In this document: positions 12,428 through 19,681 of the stretch, piece by piece
Numbering within the stretch: the stretch's first letter is position 1
Layout of the letters: every line of letters begins with the position of its first letter
From: DATBLE01 sp046732255
Lineage (GTDB): Bacteria > Actinomycetota > Thermoleophilia > Gaiellales > Gaiellaceae
Direction: 5' to 3'
Assembly: GCA_046732255.1 (NCBI GenBank)
Contig: JBKPMR010000075.1
Location: forward strand, 1 to 25,574
DNA length: 25,574 nucleotides
Made by a program: the position numbers and the translations under genes
The notes under the pieces: generated by a model
Seen by the model: only the letters and a program-made list of their open reading frames with translations
Database searches by the model: none
Told to the model about the DNA's origin: nothing

Positions 12428-13327
12428 ATGACCTGGCAGTTCGTCCTCACCGGCCTGCTGATCGGCGTTCTCGTCGGGATGACCGGCATGGGCGGCGGCT
12501 CGCTGATGACGCCGATCCTGGTGATCGTCTTCGGGTTCAAGCCGACGCTGGCGGTGGGGACGGACATCCTCCACGGGGCGATCTTCAAGACCGTCGGGGC
12601 GATCCGGCACCGGACCCTCGGAACGGTGCACGCCCAGCTCTCAGGCTGGATGTTCGTCGGCAGCGCGCCGTTCTCGCTGCTCGGCGTCGTGCTCGGAACG
12701 CGCCTGACCGACAAGTACGGGGACAGCGCGACCTCGGTGATGGGGTACGTCCTGGGCGGCGCGCTGCTCTTCGGTGCGACCGGCCTGGTGTTGAAGAGCT
12801 TCATCAGGAAGAAGATCGTCGGTCCCGACGACCGGTTCGACATGGTGTGGCGCGACCGGCTGGCCGCGGTCACGATCGGCATGTTCGGCGGCTTCATCGT
12901 CGGCCTGACGTCGGTCGGGAGCGGGACGTTCTTCGCCCTGACCATGCTGTTCGTCTTCCCGCTCGGCGCGCACAAGATCGTCGGCACCGACATCCTCCAC
13001 GCAGCCGCCCTTCTCTACGTCGCGGGCTTCGGGCACTTCATCGCCGGCAACGTCGACATGCACGCGGTCGGCTGGCTCCTGATCGGATCGGTCCCCGGCG
13101 TGCTGATCGGCAGCCACTACTCGGTACGGATCCCGGAGGCGTGGCTCCGCCTGGCGCTCGCCGACGTGCTCGCGATCAGCGGCCTGAAGCTCGTCCAGGT
13201 GCCGAACGTCTACCTCGCGATCGCCATGGGGATCTCCCTCGCCGCGGCTGCCGTCCTGGTCGTCCGGACACGGCGCCGCCTGCGCGCTCAGGGCAAGCGT
13301 CTGCTCGTCCCGGCCGGCGAAACGTAG
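12428..13327 (+). CDS. TauE/SafE family sulfite/sulfonate exporter
   Basis: 299 residues with eight or so hydrophobic segments and two internally repeated halves. The pattern GTDILHGAIFKTVGA near residue 38 recurs as GTDILHAAALLYVAG near residue 187, and GMTGMGGGSLMTP is echoed by GLTSVGSGTFFAL. TauE/SafE proteins export organosulfur anions such as sulfite, sulfoacetate or sulfolactate, or take part in sulfur-compound transport. As last gene of the operon it may export excess sulfite or the sulfonate product. It has no own ribosome site directly before ATG 12428; the nearest is at 12385-12391, before the hairpin element. Confidence 0.85.
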   Translation: MTWQFVLTGLLIGVLVGMTGMGGGSLMTPILVIVFGFKPTLAVGTDILHGAIFKTVGAIRHRTLGTVHAQLSGWMFVGSAPFSLLGVVLGTRLTDKYGDSATSVMGYVLGGALLFGATGLVLKSFIRKKIVGPDDRFDMVWRDRLAAVTIGMFGGFIVGLTSVGSGTFFALTMLFVFPLGAHKIVGTDILHAAALLYVAGFGHFIAGNVDMHAVGWLLIGSVPGVLIGSHYSVRIPEAWLRLALADVLAISGLKLVQVPNVYLAIAMGISLAAAAVLVVRTRRRLRAQGKRLLVPAGET

Positions 13328-13348
13328 GCACGTAAAGTTGCGGGGGCC

Positions 13349-14275
13349 GTGCCCCGGTTCCTCTCGACCGTACTCGTGATCGCGTTGCTGGGCGGCACGG
13401 CGGCGGCCTTCGCGGTCACGCAGGGACTGAAGAACGAGCCGAGCCCGATCGCGGCGCCCCGGATCGCGAAGGTGTTCTCGCCGACCTGCGACTGCGACAC
13501 CCGCGTCGCATCGATCCGGTTCCGCCTGCGGAAGCCCGACCGCGTACGGCTCCAGATCGTCGACAGCGACGGCAACGTCGTTCGCACGCTCGTTCCCGGC
13601 CGGCGGCTCCGCCGCGGGACGGTGAGCTACACCTGGAACGGCCGGGACGACGACGGCGAGTTCGTCCCCCAGGGGGTCTACAAGCCGCGCGTCCACCTCG
13701 CCGACCAGCACCGGACGATCGACCTGCCCAACGAGATGCGCGTGGACACGACCGCGCCGAGACCGAAGCTGGTGGCGGTTGCGCCCGAGGCGTTCTCGCC
13801 CGACGGCGACGGGCACGCCGATCGTGTGGTCATCCGCTACTCGATGTCAGAGCGCGCTCACGCAATCCTGACCCTCGTCCGGCAGCGCATCGTCTTCACG
13901 CGAAGCTCGAAGCCTCAGGGTCAGATCGAGTGGAACGGGCGGGTGAACGGGCACGTCCTCCGTCCGGGCGTGTACGTGCTGTCGTTGCAGGGCCAGGATC
14001 CGGCCGGCAACGTCTCTCCGCCGGTCGAGCTGCCCGAGCTGCAGCTCCGTTACGTCGCGCTCGCGAGGAACCGGATCGAGGCGAAGGCCGACACCCGCTT
14101 CGGCGTGCGCGTGTCGGCCGACACGCGTGTGCAGTGGCAGCTCGGAAAGCGGATCGGCAGTGCCAAGCCGGGGCTGTTGATCCTCCGCGCACCGAAGCGG
14201 CCCGGCCGCTACACGCTGACCGTCCGCGTCGGTGAGCGTGCCGCGCGGGCGGCCATGATCGTGAGCAAGCGTTGA
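13349..14275 (+). CDS. Membrane-anchored protein with two FlgD-Ig-like domains
   Basis: 308 residues from GTG 13349. Residues 4-25 form a signal anchor or signal peptide (LSTVLVIALLGGTAAAFAV). Two FlgD-type immunoglobulin-like modules follow. The first starts near AKVFSPTCDCDT and includes VRLQIVDSDGNVVRTL, YTWNGRDDDGEFVPQGVY. The second starts at PEAFSPDGDGHADRVVIRYS and includes QIEWNGRVNGHVLRPGVY. A third small beta domain ends the protein. FlgD-Ig modules occur in secreted structural and adhesive proteins and do not by themselves imply flagella. The stop overlaps the start of the next gene (TTGA), so the two are probably co-translated. TAAAGT lies 10 bases before the start. Confidence 0.8.
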   Translation: MPRFLSTVLVIALLGGTAAAFAVTQGLKNEPSPIAAPRIAKVFSPTCDCDTRVASIRFRLRKPDRVRLQIVDSDGNVVRTLVPGRRLRRGTVSYTWNGRDDDGEFVPQGVYKPRVHLADQHRTIDLPNEMRVDTTAPRPKLVAVAPEAFSPDGDGHADRVVIRYSMSERAHAILTLVRQRIVFTRSSKPQGQIEWNGRVNGHVLRPGVYVLSLQGQDPAGNVSPPVELPELQLRYVALARNRIEAKADTRFGVRVSADTRVQWQLGKRIGSAKPGLLILRAPKRPGRYTLTVRVGERAARAAMIVSKR

Positions 14276-15771
14276 GCGCCGATCTCGCCCACGCCGGCGG
14301 ACCGATCGCCGCGGCCGGCCTCGCGGTCTTGATCGTCGCGCCGCGCCGGGAAGCGCGGGTTGGCGGACTGCTCGCGTGGGTTCTCGGCTGCGCGCTCCTC
14401 GCCGCGTACCTCGCCCCGAGCGGGCACACGAAGGTGTATGCCGGAGCGGTCGTCGTCGGGGCGATCGGCGCCTTCGTCGTCGCAGCGCTGTTCCACAGCT
14501 GGCCGTGGCTGATCGCGGTGTCGGCGCTCGCATGCGCGCCCGCGCGGATCCCTGTGCACGTCGGGTCGACCGACGCCAACCTGCTCGTCCCGCTCTATGC
14601 AGTGATCGCCGGCGCGGCCGTGCTGCTCGGCTGGGAGCTCCTCCGCGGCGACGGCCGCTCGAAGGAGCTCGGGCCGATCGCCTGGCCGCTCGCGCTCCTG
14701 GTCGGCTGGAGCGGGCTCAGCCTCGCCTGGACGAAGGACCTGCACGAGGGCGCCGTGTCGTTGCTCTTCTTCTGGCTCCCGTTCGGCCTGCTCGCGGTTT
14801 CGCTTTCCCGCCTCGCCTGGAGCCGCCGCTGGCTCTCGTTCATCTACGTCGAGCTGGTCGGAATGGCGCTCGCCTTCGCGTGGATCGGCGTGTACCAGTA
14901 CGCGACCCGGGACGTGTTCTGGAACCCGAAGGTGATCGTCGGGAACGCCTACGCGCCCTTCTACCGCGTGAACTCGGTCTTCTACGACCCGTCCGTCTAC
15001 GGGCGGTTCCTCGTCGTCGCGATCCTGGCGGCGCTCGTGCTCGCGCTCTACGACCGCGACCGTCGTGCCGCGTGCGCATCGGCGGCGGCGATCGTCCTGA
15101 TCTGGCCGGGGCTGCTCTTCTCTTTCTCCCAGTCGAGCTTCGCGGCGCTGATGGTCGGAACCGCCGTGGTTGCCGCCTTCCGCTGGCGCTGGCGGGCGGC
15201 GGTCGCCCTCGGGGCCGCCGCGGCCGTGATCGCAGCGGTCGCGCTCGGAACCCCGCATATCCGCCACTCGCTGCTGCGCGAATCGGGCTCCGGGCTGAAC
15301 CAGGCTTCGAGCGGCCGTGCGAAACTCGTCACGCAGGGGATCAAGATCGCGCTGCACAACCCCGTGCAGGGAGTGGGGATCGGCGGGTTCAAGCGCGCCT
15401 ACGCCGACCGGGTCGGCCTCAAGGGCAAGGAGCCGAAGAAAGCCGCCTCGCACAACACGGCGGTGACGGTTGCGGCGGAAACCGGGATCCCCGGGCTCGC
15501 CTTCCTCGTCTGGCTCGCGTTCTCGGCGCTGCTCGTCACGCTGCGTCGTTCCGGCTCGTCGTTCAAGGGCCGTGCGTGCCTGGCGATCGCCGCCTCATTC
15601 GCGGCGATCGGTCTACACAGCCTCTTCTACAACGCGCTGTTCGAGGACCCGATGTTCTGGGGCCTCCTGGCGCTCTCGGCGCTCTGCGCGCGCCTTCCGT
15701 TCAGCCGGGAACCCGCTCCCCTGCCGCCGGCCCAGGAGGCGTCCGAGCCGAAGGAGAAGGTGATGACGTGA
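14272..15771 (+). CDS. O-antigen ligase/polymerase family membrane protein
   Basis: 499 residues from TTG 14272, overlapping the preceding stop. About a dozen hydrophobic segments are separated by short loops. A large loop (around residues 215-250, with YQYATRD and NSVFYDPSVYGR) and the later HNTAVTVAAETGIPGLAFLV block match the Wzy/WaaL O-antigen ligase family, which joins or transfers lipid-linked glycans outside the cytoplasmic membrane. The C-terminus is a Pro/Glu-rich tail. It is the middle gene of a three-gene coupled set (FlgD-Ig-like, ligase, PIG-L) and probably builds a surface polysaccharide. Confidence 0.85.
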   Translation: MSADLAHAGGPIAAAGLAVLIVAPRREARVGGLLAWVLGCALLAAYLAPSGHTKVYAGAVVVGAIGAFVVAALFHSWPWLIAVSALACAPARIPVHVGSTDANLLVPLYAVIAGAAVLLGWELLRGDGRSKELGPIAWPLALLVGWSGLSLAWTKDLHEGAVSLLFFWLPFGLLAVSLSRLAWSRRWLSFIYVELVGMALAFAWIGVYQYATRDVFWNPKVIVGNAYAPFYRVNSVFYDPSVYGRFLVVAILAALVLALYDRDRRAACASAAAIVLIWPGLLFSFSQSSFAALMVGTAVVAAFRWRWRAAVALGAAAAVIAAVALGTPHIRHSLLRESGSGLNQASSGRAKLVTQGIKIALHNPVQGVGIGGFKRAYADRVGLKGKEPKKAASHNTAVTVAAETGIPGLAFLVWLAFSALLVTLRRSGSSFKGRACLAIAASFAAIGLHSLFYNALFEDPMFWGLLALSALCARLPFSREPAPLPPAQEASEPKEKVMT

Positions 15772-16403
15772 TCGAGGCCTGGAAGCGCGTGCTCGTCCTC
15801 GCCCCGCACACCGACGACGGCGAGTTCGGCTGCGGTGGGACGATGGCCCGGCTGGTCGAGACCGGGGCCGACGTTCGCTACGTCGCCTTCTCGATCGCCA
15901 CGAAGTCGCTGCCGGACGGCTTCGCGCCGGACACGCTCGCGCGCGAAGTCCGCGAGGCGACGGCCGAGCTCGGGATCCCCGAGGCGAACCTCACCGTCCA
16001 CGACTTCGAGGTGCGGACGTTCCCGGAGTTTCGCCAGGACATCCTCGAGCTCCTGATCGCGCTCTGGGAGGAGTGGCGCCCCGATGCGGTCTTCCAGCCG
16101 AGCCTGCACGACGTCCACCAGGACCACCAGGTGATCGCCGCCGAGGGCCTGCGCGCCTTCAAGCGGACGACGATCCTCGGCTACGAGATCCCCTGGAACA
16201 ACTTCGACTTCGCCTACCAGTGGTACGCGGCGCTCGAGCGGAGCCACGTCGAGCGGAAGGCGGCCGCGCTCGCGAAGTACGCGTCGCAGCAGCACCGCCG
16301 CTACGCCGACCCCGAGTACATCTGGAACGTCGCTCGCACGCACGGGATCAACGTCAACCGCGAGTACGCCGAGGTCTTCCAGGTGTACCGGGTGGTCGAC
16401 TAG
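15768..16403 (+). CDS. PIG-L/LmbE family N-acetylglucosaminyl deacetylase
   Basis: 211 residues from GTG 15768, overlapping the previous stop (GTGA), with an AAGGAGAAGG-like ribosome site. PIG-L enzymes are zinc deacetylases of N-acetyl sugars on glycolipids, mycothiol precursors and glycans. Zinc and catalytic motifs: APHTDDGEFGCGGT (His14, Asp16, Asp17; Thr15 replaces the usual Pro) and HDVHQDHQ (residues 114-121, His117 and His120). The remainder is a Rossmann-like fold, full family length. Its coupling to the O-antigen ligase gene suggests it trims a surface glycan or its lipid precursor. Confidence 0.9.
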   Translation: MIEAWKRVLVLAPHTDDGEFGCGGTMARLVETGADVRYVAFSIATKSLPDGFAPDTLAREVREATAELGIPEANLTVHDFEVRTFPEFRQDILELLIALWEEWRPDAVFQPSLHDVHQDHQVIAAEGLRAFKRTTILGYEIPWNNFDFAYQWYAALERSHVERKAAALAKYASQQHRRYADPEYIWNVARTHGINVNREYAEVFQVYRVVD

Positions 16404-16416
16404 CTAGGCGTGCTGA

Positions 16417-17154
16417 CTAATCCGGGTACTCGTCCTTCCGCCGGGCGAGGGGCTCGTCGGGCTGTTTCTTGGGGGTCCGCTCGAGCAGGAAGTTGAAGTA
16501 CGGCGCGACGAACGGGTCGGGTGCCGACACCGTGTAGGTGTGGTAGACGGTGCCGTTCTCGCGCGCGAAGGCGATCCAGGCCGGTACCTCTCGCAGCCCG
16601 TCCTTGAGCTCGGCGCCGACCTGGCGCGACCAGTCCTGGAGCCACTCGGGCGGGTTGTCGACCATCTCCATCAGCTCGGGGATCTCTTGCGCCTGTTCCT
16701 CGGTTACGGCGAGGCTGAGGTCGAAGGCGAAGTCGGTGTTGTAGGTGGAGACGTAGGGGAACTGCCAGTCCATCCGCTCCTTGTAGGCGGTGAGCCGGTC
16801 GATCGGCGCCCGCGAGAAGCAGATCAGGGTCACGTCCTGGTGGTTCAGATGCACGAGCCCACCGTCGAGGCCGTCCGCGAGGCTGGTGCAGCCGGGGCAC
16901 GCCCCCTTCGTGTAGTCGGGCCCGAACATGATGTTGTAGGCGAGGAGCTGTGAGCGGCCGTCGAAGAGCTCGGCAAGCGTCTTCTTGCCCTCGTCGGTGT
17001 CGAACTCGTACTCCTTCTCCAACGGCACCCAGGGAAGCTCGAGCCGCTTCTTCTTGACCTCCTCGTTCTGTTGCGCCTGCTCCGCCTCGAGCTTCGCGAG
17101 CTCGTCCCGAGCCGCCTGCCACTCCTCGCGGGTTCCGATCCTGTGCTCCGACAT
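16417..17154 (-). CDS. DUF899 family thioredoxin-fold protein
   Basis: 245 residues, full length for DUF899. The start ATG at 17154 has AAAGGAGG just upstream. The family block LAYNIMFGPDYTKGACPGCT is present, including a CPGC motif in the position expected of a thioredoxin-like active site. HLNHQDVTLICFSRAP and MDWQFPYVSTYNTDFAFD follow, both typical. A charged N-terminal helix (residues ~10-40, Glu/Lys/Gln-rich) precedes the domain. Function is unknown for the family; a redox role is suggested only by the fold and CXXC. It is convergent with the PIG-L gene, 13 bp between stops, and seems to stand alone. Confidence 0.85.
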   Translation of the reverse strand: MSEHRIGTREEWQAARDELAKLEAEQAQQNEEVKKKRLELPWVPLEKEYEFDTDEGKKTLAELFDGRSQLLAYNIMFGPDYTKGACPGCTSLADGLDGGLVHLNHQDVTLICFSRAPIDRLTAYKERMDWQFPYVSTYNTDFAFDLSLAVTEEQAQEIPELMEMVDNPPEWLQDWSRQVGAELKDGLREVPAWIAFARENGTVYHTYTVSAPDPFVAPYFNFLLERTPKKQPDEPLARRKDEYPD

Positions 17155-17317
17155 CTACTCCCTCCTTTGGGTTTGCTGCTTCCGGTGGGGGGTATCCAGC
17201 GCCGGCCGACGCTACTCCAACAAGAGACCCCGGCCCGGCGGCGAATTCATCGGTTGTCGTCCGCCGCTCCGGGCGCCAGACTAGCGGGGTGCGAGCCCAC
17301 CGCCGGAGTTCCCGTAC
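17155..17317. other. Divergent intergenic region between DUF899 and the UPF0104 gene
   Basis: 163 bp holding the DUF899 ribosome site (AAAGGAGGGAG on the minus strand, next to 17155). I see no RNA gene, no repeat shared with other parts of the window and no long open frame with coding character. Promoters for both genes should lie here, but none is convincing. Confidence 0.4.
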
Positions 17318-18448
17318 GTGACCGCGTCCGCCCCCGAGGTGTCGGCGGTCGCCGAGCGGGAGCCGCACCACCGGCGGATCACACGGATCGCGGCCTGGAT
17401 CGTCGCGGTCGTCGTCGTGCTCGCGTTTCTGCGGGTTGCGGGCGTCGACGTCTGGGGTTGGTTCGAGCAGCTCTGGGACACGGTCACCGAGATCTCCGTC
17501 GGGTACGTGATCCTCGGGTGCCTCTTCCAGTGCCTCCAGACGATCTTCACGGCGCTCGGCTGGTACGGGATCCTCAGCTACGCCTACCGCGGTCAGGTCG
17601 CGTTCATGCCGGTGCTCGCGTCCTACGCGACCGGCGTTGCGCTGAACAACTTCCTGCCGGCGAACATCGGCACGCTCGTCACGCTGCTGATGTACGTGGC
17701 GATCATCGAGACCGCCAACTTCCCGGGCGTCCTCGCCGGCTACGTAGTCCAGAAGATCTTCTACTTCATCATCGGGACGGCGATCTACATCTACCTGTTC
17801 GCCGCGATCTCGGGCTCGTTCAGCTTCCAGTTCGGCGGCATCCGCGACGCGATCTCGGGCCACTGGGTCCTGATCATCGTCATCGTCGGAGGGGGCGGGT
17901 TCCTGATCTACGCGCTCCTGCGGTCGTTCTGGGCCTGGTTCAAGAAGATGTGGGCGAAGGCCAAGGAGGGAGCGGCGATCCTCGGCGACCTGCACGCGTA
18001 CCTGACGCGAGTGCTGGTTCCCCAGGTCCTGGGCTATGTCTCCAAGGTGCTCGTGATCATCGTCTTCCTGGCGGCGTACAGCATTCCGATCACCTTCGGG
18101 TCGGTGATGTCGGTGCTGGGCTCGAACCAGCTCGCCAACATCCTCTCGGTGACGCCCGGCGGGGTCGGCGTCAACCAGGCGTTCAACTCGTTCGCGCTGG
18201 CCAGCTACACCAGCTCGACGACAGCGACCGCCTACTCGATCTCCCAGCAGCTGGTCACGTCCGCGTTCAACGTCCTCTTCGCGCTCGCGCTCGTCTGTTA
18301 CGTCTTCGGCTGGAGTGGCGGCTCTCAGCTCGTCCGGCAGTCCTACGTCGGCGCCAAGGAGCAGGCGCGCGAGCAGAAGGAGAAGCGGCGGCTCCGGCGC
18401 GAAGCGGCCCCCGAGGAGGCCGCTTCGCAGGAGGAAGGAGCGAGCTAG
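17318..18448 (+). CDS. UPF0104 / lysylphosphatidylglycerol synthase-type membrane protein
   Basis: 376 residues from GTG 17318. Residues 24-40 form the first membrane helix; about eight hydrophobic segments follow, with the family pattern LNNFLPANIGTL near residue 108 and a later SVTPGGVGVNQAF (~283), matching the LPG_synthase_TM (UPF0104) superfamily, whose members are membrane flippase-like or lipid-modifying proteins. The C-terminus (after ~345) is a charged Lys/Arg/Glu tail in the cytoplasm. The aminoacyl-transfer domain of MprF is absent, so lysyl transfer is not expected. A transport role for a lipid or polyprenyl-linked substrate is inferred. Confidence 0.8.
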   Translation: MTASAPEVSAVAEREPHHRRITRIAAWIVAVVVVLAFLRVAGVDVWGWFEQLWDTVTEISVGYVILGCLFQCLQTIFTALGWYGILSYAYRGQVAFMPVLASYATGVALNNFLPANIGTLVTLLMYVAIIETANFPGVLAGYVVQKIFYFIIGTAIYIYLFAAISGSFSFQFGGIRDAISGHWVLIIVIVGGGGFLIYALLRSFWAWFKKMWAKAKEGAAILGDLHAYLTRVLVPQVLGYVSKVLVIIVFLAAYSIPITFGSVMSVLGSNQLANILSVTPGGVGVNQAFNSFALASYTSSTTATAYSISQQLVTSAFNVLFALALVCYVFGWSGGSQLVRQSYVGAKEQAREQKEKRRLRREAAPEEAASQEEGAS

Positions 18449-18455
18449 CTACTGG

Positions 18456-19493
18456 CTAGGAGGGCCGCACGGCGAGCTTGAGCTGAACCGTGTGGGTCGA
18501 GCCGTTCCGCGTGTAGGTCACCGACACCGTGTCGCCGGGGCGCTTCGCGTCGACCGCTTGGCCGAGCTCGCCGGCGTTCGTGACCTTGTGACCGTCGAAC
18601 CGGGTGATCACGTCACCTGTGTGGAGCCCTGCGTCCGAGGCCGGCGTCCCCGGGCGGACCTGCGTGATCTGGACACCGTTCGAGGAGCTCGCAATGCCGA
18701 CGCCCAGGTACGCGTGCTGCACGTTTCCGTTCTTGAGCAGCTGCGAGACGATCGACTTGACCGTGTTCGACGGGACCGCGAACCCGATGCCGGTGTTCTC
18801 GTTCGTCTCGCTCTTGATCTGGGAGTTGATCCCGATCACGTTGCCGGAGAGATCGAGCAGCGGGCCGCCGGAGTTGCCATGGTTGATCGCGGCGTCGGTC
18901 TGGATCGAGTCGGCGATCGTGAAGCCATTCGGCGCCGTCATCTCACGGTGCAGGGCGCTGACGATGCCCTGCGTCGTGGTCTCCTCGAGCCCGTACGGGC
19001 TGCCGATCGCGACCACGGTCTGACCGACCTGCACCGCGCTCGAGTTGCCGAGCGTGATCGGGTGCAGCATCGACGAGGGTGCGTTCACCTTGATCACGGC
19101 GACGTCCGTCGATGGATCGGTGCCGACGACGTTCGCCTTGTAAGTGGCGCCGTTCCAGAACCGGACGGAAACCGAGTTGGCGCCTTCGACGACGTGCTCG
19201 TTCGTGATGATGTGCCCGGCGTCGTCGTAGACGAAGCCGGAGCCCTGGGCCTGCGCCTGGCCGCCGAGCGGCGAGCTGTTCGTCGAGACGGTGATCTCGA
19301 CGACGCCGCGGTACGCGCCCTGGTAGACGCTGCTCGCCGACGCGCCGCTCGCAGCCGCGGTCGGCGTCCCACCGGAGACGGTTACCTCGCGCACGACGGT
19401 CTTCGATCCGTCGTGGGCAACGGCCGCGTACGACGCGATGCCGACGGCGACGGCGGCGAGGGCGGCAGCGGCGATGGCGAAGATTCGGGTCAT
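18456..19493 (-). CDS. HtrA/DegP-type serine protease with PDZ domain
   Basis: 345 residues from ATG 19493, with AAAGGA upstream. Residues 1-27 are a signal peptide or anchor. The trypsin-like domain has the full catalytic triad: His100 in TNEHVV, Asp130 in STDVAVIKV and Ser208 in GNSGGPLLDL. One PDZ domain follows (residues ~255-340), with LGVGIASSSNGVQITQVRPG and GDVITRFDGHKVTN. Such proteases degrade or refold damaged exported proteins. Length and single PDZ match actinobacterial HtrA/PepD-like enzymes. It is divergent from the carbamoyltransferase gene, with a hairpin-rich 188-bp gap. Confidence 0.93.
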   Translation of the reverse strand: MTRIFAIAAAALAAVAVGIASYAAVAHDGSKTVVREVTVSGGTPTAAASGASASSVYQGAYRGVVEITVSTNSSPLGGQAQAQGSGFVYDDAGHIITNEHVVEGANSVSVRFWNGATYKANVVGTDPSTDVAVIKVNAPSSMLHPITLGNSSAVQVGQTVVAIGSPYGLEETTTQGIVSALHREMTAPNGFTIADSIQTDAAINHGNSGGPLLDLSGNVIGINSQIKSETNENTGIGFAVPSNTVKSIVSQLLKNGNVQHAYLGVGIASSSNGVQITQVRPGTPASDAGLHTGDVITRFDGHKVTNAGELGQAVDAKRPGDTVSVTYTRNGSTHTVQLKLAVRPS

Positions 19494-19549
19494 TTCGTCC
19501 TTTCCTAGTTACTGAATACCCTCGGAATGAGACCTCGTCCACCTGAGCG

Positions 19550-19643
19550 GCCTCTGAAAAGAACCTGAGAGGCGGGTAAGAGCGCAGCGCAGCCCGCCAC
19601 GCGGGCTGTATCCGTCAAGGCTCTGACCCGAAGGGGCAGAGCC
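19550..19643. repeat. Cluster of three hairpins in a divergent intergenic region
   Basis: GCCTCT (19550-19555) pairs with AGAGGC (19568-19573). CAGCCCGC (19590-19597) pairs with GCGGGCTG (19601-19608) across a CAC loop. GGCTCTG-A-CCC (19619-19629) pairs with GGG-G-CAGAGCC (19633-19643), with one mismatch and a GAA loop. The rest of 19494-19681 holds only promoter sequence for the two flanking genes. Confidence 0.5.
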
Positions 19644-19668
19644 CTCGGGTTCCTTTTGAGCCTCGCCC

Positions 19669-19674
19669 TAGACT
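19669..19674 (+). promoter_or_regulatory. Candidate -10 box of the carbamoyltransferase gene
   Basis: TAGACT ends 7 bases before the TTG start at 19682. There is no Shine-Dalgarno, so the transcript may be leaderless. A -35 at normal spacing is not recognisable. Confidence 0.3.
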
Positions 19675-19681
19675 GTTCTGC

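Noticed and set aside
12641..13816. Minus-strand open frame of 391 codons opposite the exporter gene
   Set aside because: It is antisense to a clear TauE/SafE gene and the FlgD-Ig-like gene, and looks like the complement of their codons.
16400..17995. Long minus-strand open frame of 531 codons
   Set aside because: It is antisense to the UPF0104 gene and out of frame with DUF899; its composition is that of a shadow frame.
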